The notes below the pieces were generated by a model. It was not told the origin of the DNA. It ran no database searches and saw only the letters and a list, made by a program, of their open reading frames with translations. This document shows, in pieces, positions 23,801 through 35,700 of a DNA stretch of 64,000 bases. The position numbers and the translations under genes were made by a program. This DNA comes from Diphasiastrum complanatum (lineage: Eukaryota > Streptophyta > Lycopodiopsida > Lycopodiales > Lycopodiaceae): assembly GCA_029204225.1 (NCBI GenBank), contig CM055100.1, positions 57,982,345-58,046,344 on the forward strand, given 5' to 3'. How positions within the stretch are numbered: the first letter of the stretch is position 1; each line of letters begins with the position of its first letter.

Positions 23801-26800
23801 TCACAAGCTTCTAAGCATTTGTATCATACATCATGTATGCCTTGGCCTTCTCATCACATCCAAGGAAAATACACTTGACAGCTTTTGCATCCAATTTCCT
23901 TCGTTTCTCATCAGGAATATGAGCATAAGCATCACAACCAAATACTCTCAAATGAGAAATATTAGGTTTCTTTCCAATAAAAGCTTCATGAGCTGTCTTA
24001 CCTTCCACAGATTTCGTAGGACACCGATTCAGGATGTGCATAGTTGTGCTGCAAGCTTCTGCCCTACCCTTGCTTTTGAGCATTGCCCTAGCCATCTCAA
24101 CAATGGATCTGTTCTTTCGCTCTGCAAATCCGTTTTGTTGTGGTGAATAAGGTGTTGTAGTCTGCCTCTTGATCCCTTGATCTTTGCAAAAATCAATAAA
24201 TTTTGTCGAAAAGTACTCACCACCTCCATCAGATCTCAAAGTCTTGACGTGACATCCTGTTTGCTTTTCAACTAATGCCTTGAATTCCCTGAACTTAGCA
24301 AAAGCATCTGATTTCTTGCTTATGAAATAAATCCAAATGCATCTGCTATAATCATCAATGAAGGTGATAAAGTAATAGCAGCCACCAAGAGATCTAGTCT
24401 GCATAGGTCCACATAGATCATTGTGGACAAGATCTAGGATGCCACTGGCTCTCCTTGCTCCACTTTTGGGAAACTTGTCTTTGTGTTGTTTTCCCAAAAT
24501 GCAACCTTCAAAAATTTTTCCTTCAAAAGAAATATCAGGCAATCCTAGAACTAGATTACCTCTTTTGAGAATCTGTAAACTTTGAGCACTAATATGACCG
24601 AATCGTTGATGCCAAAGATCACTTCGACTATTAACCGTGCTTACCATAGCTTGAGCAAAAGATCTCGCATTCAATTTGTAGAGTCGATTCCCGTTGACTC
24701 TAGCTCCTATAGCAATCACTTTGTAGTGATTCTTGATATCTTTGACAAGACATTTGTCGCTGTCAAACTTAACCTTGAGTTGTTGATCAGCCATCGTCCC
24801 AACTGATAGTAGATTATTAGCCAAACCAGGTACATATTGCACATTGCTTATCCGCTTTATCATCCCGCTGGCTAGTTTCACTAGTACCACTCCAAATCCT
24901 TTAACACGTAGCAATTGGCCATCAACTTGTCCAACTTCATCGCCATTGTGGATTTCCTTGAATTCCGAAAACCACTCCTTCCTTGACGCCATGTGCTTGG
25001 ACGCTCCACTGTCGATGTACCAGATATCCTTGGCTTCGTCACTTGTCATTAATGCTGTAATGAACAAGTTTCAACTCTCACCTGTATCATCTTCATATTG
25101 ATCATCATCGTATTGATGTTGATCAGCATAGTTGTCTTCATAATGATCATCATCAAATTGATGTTGATCAGCATAATTGCCCGCTTGCCATTTGCCTTTT
25201 CTTTGTGCTATCTCCTTCTGTTTCTTGAAGCATTCATGCTCCCAATGGCCAAGTTTGTTGCAGTACCTACAATTTCCATGTTAATTTTGCCTGGAATAGT
25301 TGCGTCCTTGACCTCGGCCTTGATTCCAATTGCCTTGATTCGGACTATCATTGACTTGCTCATGAAATTGTTGAAATGATCCCCGACTTGAGTTTCCTCC
25401 TCTCGATTGATACCTTCCACGGCCAAATCTTCCTCCTCGTCCTCTAACTGCAAAAGCTTGATCATAGCCCCTGTTATGATGATTCAAGTTCTCTTGACGT
25501 TGCTCTTCCTGCAAAAGCAATCCACCTAGTTCTTCATAGGTTGGAAGGTTCTCTCTTGTGGCTATACTCGTCACAAACATCTAATGTGACTCACTCAAAC
25601 CATTCAATGTCAACTACACGATCTCACAATCCTGTACTCGCTCTCCAACTGCTGCTAATTGGTCACGAATCTCTTTGATCTTCAGTAGCTGATCGGCAAT
25701 AGTTGCACCATCATCCATCCGTAATGTGTGCAGCTTCGTCTTCAGGAATAGCACTCGAGATGTGTTTGTGGTCTCAAACAATGCCTTCAACGTATCCCAC
25801 GCTTCTCTCAGTCCTTCTGAATCCGAAATGTAGGGAATGATAGTGTCATGCCCATGACTGGTCTTGGGTAGCGTGTCCACGCTAGGGACCGGTAGACCAA
25901 CAACCAGTAAGTTAATTGTGACTATAAGGGAATTGGGGCCCTTATGTGTACATGGTCATAATTAATGGTTGTAGGCCTAAACACATGGTGGTGGAGTTGG
26001 TATGGGTCTATTACTGAGTCATTAGAACTGGATGGCGTGGCCCAGATAGGCTGCAGAGGTGTCCAGTGAGGTGTCACAGTGCACTACTAGTGGTGCATGA
26101 GCCTTGGAGGGTATAAGTATACCTATGGGGCTCTCACTAGTGTATGCTTGATTCTGTGATGGTAGCTACATGCTGCTAGTGTGATTCCTCTTTCCATGAC
26201 TGTGATTGATCCATAGCTTAGGGGCTAGATCCGTACGATCTACGTTTGGTTGGGCTGGTTTATCCACCACCCGTTCCCTTGTGTTGTTGCTTTGATTGGT
26301 ATGCTTAGATCAGTATCCTGTGTGTAGGACTTTACAGATAGCATCTTTGACTAACAAGTTGACGACATTCTGTGCTTTCTGTTTCCTCCTATCAAATGCC
26401 CACTGATCTTCTTCAATCACTAAACTGCCTTTTTTGAAAAATTCCTCCGTCGCGCACAGATCTCTGATTTTTATATCAACGTGTAGGCAATTGCACCGGA
26501 ATAGCTCCTGTCTCGTCAAATCTGCAAAACAGTCGCGTTCTCCATGCTCAAATATCACTTTGTTTTTCGCTTTTCTGCAAAAAACACCAGTGGACAGGGC
26601 CCTAAAAAGATAGGGACAGCCCTCCAAAATATGGACAGAAAATTGGGTCCCTTCAAAATGAAAACTTTTAATGAAGAATTCCAATTTTAGGCCCTTCAGT
26701 CCTTTGTAGACTGCACTTCAAGAATTTCAAATTTTTAAAAAATGAAGTTTGAAGCCCAACGAATGCTGGCCCTTGATCTGGATCCACGATCAGGAGGTCT

Positions 26801-29627
26801 CCACCGTCGATCTCAGCAAGATTGTAATCGGACGATCTAGAGCATTTCTGTGTGCCGAACGACCTCCTTCTCCTTGCTTCCCTTCTCCACGAGCTATGGC
26901 TTTTCAACGTTTATGCGCCCTACAAAATTTGTTTCTGCTCCTAAGCCGCGGCCATCTAGTACGTTCTTGACATCACCAAGGGGCCCCTCTACACGCTTTT
27001 GCAGCACTCAAAAAAGGCCCCCACAGAGAAAGATCTACCGTTTTTGCCTTAAAAACCCTAGCAGCCTTGAAGAAGAGGTTCTTGGGCATTTGACAATCTC
27101 TCTCTGAGATTTTTCTTGTAGCTCTCCACCACATTGAGGTCGCCCTCCTGTAACCTTAATACAGTGATTTGCCTCACTTCAAATGATCTGAAAATGATGC
27201 AAGTAGTGTTGTTACTACTTCACACTCTCTTCCTACAGCTTAAGCTGCAAAATGCTCAAATGTTCACAAAACTAATCCCAGTCAATTGCCAATGGTTTCC
27301 CCACTGTATTTGCCTCCTTATCCTTTGAATAAACTCTTCAAAGAGTGTTCAAGCACTTCCTACCATGCTTCAATGCCTGCAATCTGCTCAAGAGACTGTT
27401 TTCATCAACACTGTAAGTTCTCTTGCTTTCACCTCCTATGAAGGACTATCTCACCTCAGTAGGACCCAGTGACAAGCCGAACCCAGTAGTCAGGCACTCA
27501 GGATCAGAGGAGCTCTGATACCATGTCAATGATCTGATAAGCACTATCAATCATTCATTATAAGCAATCACCATAAGGAGGAAGAACACACAATCATTGT
27601 ATCATACTGAATAACAAAGAGTACAATAAACCCTAAATATATATATATAGAGAGAGAGAGAGAAAAGAAAGAAAGAAAGCTTTATTAATGTCTTTTCCAT
27701 GCCAAAAGGCATATAAGACTAATGAAGTACATGTTATGTATGTGGTAACCATGGGAGCATATAAAAACGTCTCCAAACTGTAATAAAGAAAACATCTAGT
27801 GCAACCTAAAATAGACAAGAATGCGCATAATAATAATCATATGTGTCTCGGGTAAGATGTCAAGGCTGTGCTGCTGTTGTAAGAAGATGTAATGCGAGCC
27901 ACAGAATGGGAAAGCACTGGAGCTTGCCGGCGGCGTCTATGAGTACGAGCACGTGTATGTGTAGTAGTAGTAGTAGTACGCCCCTGCGTAGAATGTCTAG
28001 TAATCCTGGTGGTATCCTGATGGTGGGAGGTACACTGTCTCTGATCTCTATAAGCATGAGAGCGGCCAACATCCTTGTCGTCATCCTCATCATAATCCTC
28101 ATCCTCAGGTACTAAATCATGCGATCTCCGTCTAGTAAAGAACGAAGTAATCAATGGCTGTGAGGTAAAATGCTGGAGTGTCTCGTATAAATCTTTCTGT
28201 AGTCTGGACATCTCGTGTACCATTAGAGCGACACACCGTGGGTCCTCATAGATGTGTGCCGGAGGGGAGCTCTGTGATGGAGATGCCAAATGATACAAGT
28301 AGGAGGTGAGAGGCTTGAGAGAACCATGATAGCCTGTAGCCCTGATCATGAAGACGTTGTGAGGAGGATAGTGCAACCTGTATGTATCGCCTGTCTATCT
28401 CTGGTAACGCCTGTATCCTCTGTATATAGGTGATAAGCTGAAGATTTGCCTCGATCTGTATAGGTGGAACTGCAAACTCGGCCAAGAGAATCTCATGGGG
28501 AACAGAAGGCTTCGCTCGAATCAACCGAGCTAGCATGGTGGTCTGTAATCGTGAGAGACTGGCCCAGTGTGAAGAAGGGAGACCTACACACCATGTCTCT
28601 GCCGCATATAAAGCCATGGGGGTAACAATGGTATCGAAGAGGTGACACTTACTGCGAGCATCCTGGATGGACTTGCGGAAACAAAATCGCTCTAGCTGAA
28701 CAAGGGAGGCATGTCCTTTCCCTAGTCGAGTGGTAGCGGCCTGTCTCATGCTAAAAGTAGGACCTGAGAAAAGGACCCCCAAGTATGTGTAGGAAGGGAC
28801 CACCTCTAGAATCTATCCGCCCAAAGTAAGCTCCTGTCGCTCCATGAATGCCCTCGAAGTGTTGAAGACCATAACCTTCGTCTTCCCAATGTTCACCCCT
28901 AGGCCCCATTTGGTGCAAAACTCATGCAAGCAATCCAACTGTCGCTGTAGGCCCTCTCTGGTCAGTGAGACCAACACCACATCATTAGCATGAAGGAGGA
29001 TAGCAATCAAGATGTCACCAAGCCTGCAACTAGTACCACCACCCTGTGTAATGACTCTCTCCAACTCACCAATATACAAGCCAAAGAGGACTGGTGAGAG
29101 GGAACAACCCTGCTTCACCCCAATAGTGCTCCAGATGTGCTCAGATATGCCACTGCTATGTCGAAAACAACCAAGGACACGCTCATAAAGTGCCATCACA
29201 GCAAGAACAATGTCAGTGGAGAAGCCAAGGTCTCGGAGTCTTTGGATGAGCAATGAACGAGGAACAGAATCAAAGGCTTTCCTGAAGTCCACAAAACAAC
29301 AGTAAACCCTCTCTCTCCTGTGCTTAGCCTCCTCAATCAAGGCTCGCAATGTGAAGATGTGATCTGCCGTAGAATAATGTGCTTTGAAACCAGCCTGACC
29401 CATGGCATGTAGTCTCCTAGTCTCCGCCTCTGAACTCACAACAGACTGCAGTATAGTACCATATAATTTAGCCAGGACATGTCCAATCATGATGGTGCGG
29501 TAGTTACTCGTAATCATGGGGTCACCATTCTTATGGATGGGGTGGATAATGTTAGTGCACCAGGGAGACGGAAAGCCAGACACAACTGCAGAGTTAAGAA
29601 GGGTGGCTATAATGGGGGCGAGTAAGT

Positions 29628-29710
<83 letters not shown>

Positions 29711-32700
29711 TAGTAGTTGACTATAGACTAGCCTACAACTACTTATAGCTGGTAACAACTGTCAATAGTAAATCATAAACAATAACAAGTTTATCATTGT
29801 TTCTAACAGAGGTTTCCTTGAATTTCTTGCTTTCACCATGCTCATTTGATGTTTATGAATGGATTCGATGTTTAAATGCAAATATTGGCATATGACAATT
29901 TTGGTATCAAAGCATTAGATCCCTTCCCCATCAGATTTGCCAGTTTTCTTGAAGTTTGGTAGAGTTTCTATTCTCTTGCTTTCTTAATTTTTCATTTTCC
30001 GGATTGCTTTGATTCAATTTTTAACCTGTTAACCTTCGTTTCTTGTATGATTTCTCTTCATTGATTAATAGTCCTTGATCTTAGCTTCAGGGAGGTATTG
30101 ATTCTATCTGATTTGAATTCATATGACCAAGTTATGGCAATTCTTGTGAAACTTCTCCAAATTAAGTTAGCTAAGGTTTTTGTTGTCTGTTTTTCTCTAT
30201 TTTTGGTTGGTTTTTTTTACTTTAAGTTTATAGATCCATAGATCTCTGTCTTATCTTGAATCTTAGTCACTTTTCAATTAATTTGGTGAAGATTTGACAG
30301 ATTTATGACAATTTTTGTGGAGGTCCATTTCCAATTTTGCTAGATATTTTTTGGAGGTGGAATGGGAGAGAAGCACTCCAAGTTTTCATTTTTGAAATTT
30401 TTATTCTTTTATTATATTTTTCACTCTTTTCATTTTGAAGTTTCATAAATTAAAAAAAAACCAGTCCCTCGCCAAACCTAACCGTAACCCTACCCTTGCA
30501 GCCCTAATTAACCCTCGCCAATTAGGGTTTTACAAAAGAAAAGGTCAAAAACAAAATAAAACTTTGTCAAACTTTTTTCAAAAATCCTAAAAGCCCAAAA
30601 AAAAACTACCCTACCCCTATCTAACCCCCAGTGACTCTCTGCCAATTGCTCTATCTATCTCTCTCGTGCTACAGGATGTAGAATCTCTAAGTAGGTGGGC
30701 AAGTGAAATTCACCACGATTGTAAGAACTTTCAAGAAATTGTGCAACTACAAAAAAATTTTTGTCAAATTGCAATTTTCATATCAAAACGCAAAGTTTGT
30801 GTCTAATAGTACAACTAGAACAATTGATGCAATCACAGGAGCCAATTACCTCAAAATGAATGGCTTCCGAGCAAATATCAACATACTGAAAATGATACCA
30901 ATCCTATTATTCATGATCCTACAACAAGAACTGGAGTTTTATAATAGGCAATCACCTCAACATCGCAATGTTGTGAATTAAATGAACCCATTAATATTAT
31001 GATAAAAATGGAAAAAAGCCCAGGGTCAAAAAAGATGTCAATGATATAATCTACATGCTGAACTTCAATGGTAGTGTGGATACCATTGATGTAAATTAAT
31101 GGTTACACAAGCTGGATAATTACTTCCAGTTCAAAGGTTCAACATATGTTTGATGGCAAAAAGTTCAAGCAGATCCACAAGAAAAACCGGCAATTTGTAA
31201 TTGGCCACAATTTGAGAAGTCATGTAGTAAAGTTTCTTTGAAGCCGTTTCAAGAGAAAATGTTCTTTCAATGTTGGTGTTCAGTTTTGGATTACAATTAT
31301 GAATCACGAGATATTCCTACATCGCAATCTGTTGCTACTCTCCAAAAATCTAGATTAAGGCTTGATGTATTGAATGATCATTTAATAAAGATTGCTATCT
31401 ATCGTTGCCATATTTGGTGGAGGTTTCCTTAATTTGTCTGATTTCTTGCTAGTTTCTTGAATTCTTGCTTTCACCATGGTCATTTGATGTTTGAATGGAC
31501 TAGATGTTTGGATACTAATATTGGCACATGACACCTTACCAGTAACTACATCACCATTGGTGAGCCTCTTGTTGTGCAAAAGCTTGCCCAATGCATGAAA
31601 CAAGGACAGTGTAACATCTCGACCAACACGTAGATTACCAAACTTTTCCTGAGAGCTGTCATCACAATCAGCAATTTCAAAGCATCTCTTGTCTGGTGCT
31701 ATTTCTTTTTCCTTCAAAAAATCACTGGGTCTGTGCCAAGTGCCTACAGAATATGGAGGTCCTTCATTTTGCCATGCAGAAATATCTTCAATTCGATGAT
31801 GCCTGACACAGATCAACTGGAGGGACAACAGTGCATTTCTCAAATCACCTTCACAACCTTTAGCTACTGTCATCAAAGATCCATCAGAAACATGACGGTT
31901 TTCAGCAGCTAGCACCTTTCGTAGAGCTCTTTTGATTGCATTTGGAGTGATAGAATTGAATGTAATCTGCAAATGTAGCTGGATGCAATTAGATTCATCA
32001 AGCAAAGCACCTATACCACAGCTCTAGCTCAAAACTAACTGTCAAGATAACAGAGGTCAGCAGAGACAGTTATATTGTGATGTTGCAATTACCTTTCTTG
32101 CGCCACCACTCTCGAGTGTGTGCAGAACCTCAGCCAAAAGTTTGCTTGGTTGGTCTGTTTTTCGACCCCCATCGGCAAGATCAGTCATCTTGACAATTGT
32201 TGGAAACTTTGCTGCCAAGGCAAGCCTATATAGTGCTTGCATCAACTGCTCTGCATGCTCTCTATCATTTACAACAGGCAAATCTTCTATCAGAAGAACC
32301 TTATCCACCTTGACAATGTCAATATGTTTAGAGTCTATAGAGCCACATCCTTTGTCTTGATGAGTCCCTGAGTGAACTGTATCTTCTGAATGGGGGAGTG
32401 ATGGATACTTTCTTGAAGCCTCCAAAAATGCCTTAAACTCATCTAGCTTTGACATGTAAACAGCCCCTGAACACAAGCAGAAAATTGCAGTAGCACATAG
32501 AAATGGACCACTGTTCTCCAAAAATGGACACTGAAACTTCTTAAACCCAAAAAACTCAATTCTAAAAATCATGAGATACTTGATATCACTACCATAAGAG
32601 ACCAAAAAGAGAAAAGGGCTTATAACCTGAAGCTTGCTAAGAATAAGAAACATGCAACCTGATGAGCTGTGCCTAACCAAATACTATCAACCAAACTCAA

Positions 32701-35700
32701 TAAGGTGACATCTCCAATTCGCTACTGCCATGAAGATAGAAAAGCTATTACCTGGAGTTCGATTGTGTAGATGTTCTTTCCAAAGTACTGGAGCTGGGGT
32801 TGCCCACTCACAAAGATCAAAGCCCATGACTCGTGCCAAAACACGCACGACTGCCTAAAAAAGCATAATTTCTGATTTTAATAAGTAGATTAGATGAAAG
32901 AATAATGGCAAAACAGAAAACATATGCTCTTTTAGCATACTGACATTGCAAAGCAAAACCATTGCAGGATACTGTACGATAGAAAAGAGAAATGCAGGCT
33001 GTTCTACTGACAAGCAAAACCAACTTCAAAAACTAACCGATTTTCCAGATCCAGCTGGTCCATTAAGCACGAGTACACGACCACCAGAATCAGACTGTAA
33101 AATAACTCCAGTTAGAAGCATGAAAAGTTAGGCAAGCTTCCATTAGAAAGTACGTCAGCTTTCATATAATGTTCTAACCACTTGTTCTTCAGAGCAAAAA
33201 CAGCCTTCTTTAGCTGATCATATGGCACAACTTGTGATATAAGTGTCCAGTAGGTACGTCCAGATTTTCCAATTAGCAGTGGTGAATCTACCTAGAATCC
33301 TATCTTCTAAACCCCGAACACCATAGCAGTAGTCCTAATAAGTAGGAAAGTTTCCATCCTTACACTGCTGACATTTCCTAGGTGTGATTCCAGCCATTTT
33401 TGTACCTCATTTACCTGTTAGATAAAGACATGATAGCAAAAGTGAGTCCTGACTCAACAAATGAGCATCCTGAAGGTGCATCCTGTATTTACATTTACGA
33501 ACAGTTATCGTTTAAGTATGATAGAGGCAGAACTACCTTCTTGCTATTGACAATTAGATCATCCAAAGATGTAGGAGCATATTTGTCAACCCAAAGAGCA
33601 TCCACTCCTTGATGTTCTTTGGAGAAATTGTTGTAACCTGGCATCGTGAGAATAGGAACCTCAAGTACAGCAATGAAGGTTATTAGAACAGCAACACACT
33701 GAACTCTGCTAATTATTAGGCTAAAACAAAAAAAATGCCGTTTATACTCTTATGCAACTCATGAAACTTGATGAAACTGGACAGCCCACCTTTATTTTTC
33801 TTTCCACTCATTGCCAAGGAGTCCACAACTGGAAGGTGTTGAAATGATAAAAAGGACTCTGGCCTCCTTTTGGCTTTCCTGGAACACATTCGAGATTTCG
33901 GGAGCCCATGAGGAATCCTTTGTCCTGAGTATCCAGCACTAGCGCATTTGTGTCTTAGGATGCACATAATCAGGAACGATATGTAGAACTAAGTTCTTGA
34001 ACAGAGAAAATTAGAAATAGTGTGAAATAGCAGAATCACAAGAAAGTGAAATACCTTTGACATTGCCATCCTTGTGATTTATTGGTGCACCTACCTTGAA
34101 AATCACAACCACAAACATTTAGTTACTCTTTAAACTTACAAGATTGCAAGAGAAGCAACCAAGCAGCATTCTGAATCATTCTATGCCTGCTTTACGAACC
34201 AGGTTCATGCGACAGTGAATGTGTATTTGATACTTTCGGCCCTTAAAGGGAAAGACTTATTTCTTGGAAATCCAATCTGGAACAGCAAAAAGAAAATGGA
34301 GAACACCAGAGAAAGGAGGAATGGACAACTTCTTAGAACAATGTTGGACAAGTAGCTGTAGCTTAATAATCCACTGTTCTAGGCCTAACAAGTAGTAGAG
34401 TACATTGAAATATGACAGTCCTGAGCAATTCTGCATTCACATGCTCCTATGTAACAAAGTTGCAAGTTGATTTAATCAAGTAGATTTGACTTGGTTCAAT
34501 TTTTCTTCTTAGAAGTTCAAATGGCTCTAATCCCAAAAAATCAAAAAAATTCAGATTTTAAGAAAATTTCAAAAAGGACTCAAAATTTTAGGGAGAAAAA
34601 AAGACATTCAAAAAATTCCATTCAAATCTCAAACTGATTTTGAGAACTTTAACGGCATCTCAATTCTTTGAACTATGCTATGTAAGAAGAATGTCTTTAC
34701 AGACTACAGCTGAATGCCATTGCTCCGAAAGCTTTGTTGTGAGTTACAATCATATTTTAAGTTTACACATAGCTTCATCACTATGTGAAACTCTCTTTTA
34801 ATAAGATTCAAGATGTTGGGAAAATCTAATTTCCGGCCATTTTTTTATTGATACGACAAATCATAAGTGGAAATTTGCAGTAAACATAATTTTAACCGGC
34901 TTACATGAAACATTGGGTGAGCAGTCGACTTATCCTGGAGATCAAGTTCGTAAGCTAAAGAACCAATTTTTCTTATAATCCGAAACGGTCCACAATATCT
35001 GGTAGACAACTTATAAAGCTTACCCGTATGCATAGTCTTAGAATCTTTTGGAATTCTAAGATATACCCAATCATCAAGTTTAAAATGTCTAGAAGACCTC
35101 TCAAGATCGGCACAGTGCTTAGCTCTGTCCTGAGCACTACGGATACTATCACGTGCCACTTGCAACATTTCTTGCATATCATGCAAAAAATCTGCAACTT
35201 TCTGGATCTTAACGGACTTTGTCCGTTTACCGGAGATCTAGGTTAAAAACCGTATATCAACATAAACGGACTATAACCTGTAGCAAAATGTTTTCTACTA
35301 TTGTAAGCAAACTCAATTAAAGGAATGTAATCTTTGCACTGAGACTGCCTGTGAGACACATATGTCCTCAACATATCCTCCATAGACTAATTAATCCTTT
35401 CCGTCTGGCCATCTGATTCAGAATGATCAGTAGAACTAAAAGTACGCGAGGTTCCTAACTTATGGAATACAACTGACCAAAAGTGACCAGTAAACTTAGG
35501 ATCTCTATCACTAACAATTATCACTTGGCAATCAATAAAGCCTAAGTGATCTTTCCACAAAGATCTGGGCTAAATCCAAAGCCTTTGCAGTTAACTTAAC
35601 TAGTATGAACATAGCTAGCTTAGTTAACCTGTCCACTACAACCCAAATAGAATCATTCTGACGTTGGGTCTCTGGAAGTGACAAGTCCTACAAAATCCAT

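Larger units (their letters stand above)
21737..29808 (-). mobile_element. copia-A, Ty1-copia element with 5-bp target duplication
   Basis: The element is flanked by GAGGT at 21732-21736 and 29809-29813. The 3' LTR is 21737-21969. The 5' LTR begins at 27524 and ends at 29808, with LINE-1 inserted inside it. Both LTRs read TGTCAATGATCTGATAAG to TTTCTAACA on the plus strand. The primer site (minus TGGTATCAGAGC) is at 27512-27523, and a GAGGGAGAG polypurine tract adjoins the 3' LTR at 21970. Internal order is Gag, protease, integrase, RT, RNase H, as in Ty1-copia. Confidence 0.9.
21654..31533 (+). mobile_element. Element-C, copia-like LTR retroelement split by copia-A
   Basis: The 5' LTR is in two parts, 21654-21736 and 29809-29897, separated by copia-A. 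The 3' LTR is 31349-31533. Both LTRs share TCTAGATTAAGGCTTGA, CATATTTGGTGGAGG and an ATATTGGCA(C/T)ATGACA end. TGGTATCAAAGC at 29902-29913, just past the 5' LTR, is an initiator tRNA-Met primer site. The internal part (29914-31348) has Gag-like remnants near 30833-30930 ([15 protein letters not shown]) but no pol. It is a short defective copia relative. The 5' edge is not exact and no clean target duplication was seen. Confidence 0.65.
21612..31539 (-). other. RAD17 intron 10 (9.9 kb), almost wholly nested transposons
   Basis: The intron donor (31534-31539) directly abuts the end of an LTR at 31533, and the acceptor (21612-21613) lies about 40 bp from the other LTR start at 21654. Everything between is element-C, with copia-A in its 5' LTR and LINE-1 in a copia-A LTR. 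Little or no original intron sequence remains. Confidence 0.8.

Noticed and set aside
24582-25379. Plus-strand ORFs opposite copia-A integrase and gag, including an Ile/Met-rich 93-codon frame
   Set aside because: They are antisense to recognised copia domains. The hydrophobic composition comes from the reverse complement of Asp/Glu/His-rich repeats.
33038-33094. Isolated Walker A as evidence for an ABC or RFC subunit gene
   Set aside because: The neighbouring exons ([21 protein letters not shown] tail) fit RAD17 specifically. RFC subunits lack the C-terminal part.
33400-33612. Plus-strand ORF over RAD17 exons 5-6
   Set aside because: It is a shadow of real minus-strand exons with splice sites and RAD17 motifs.
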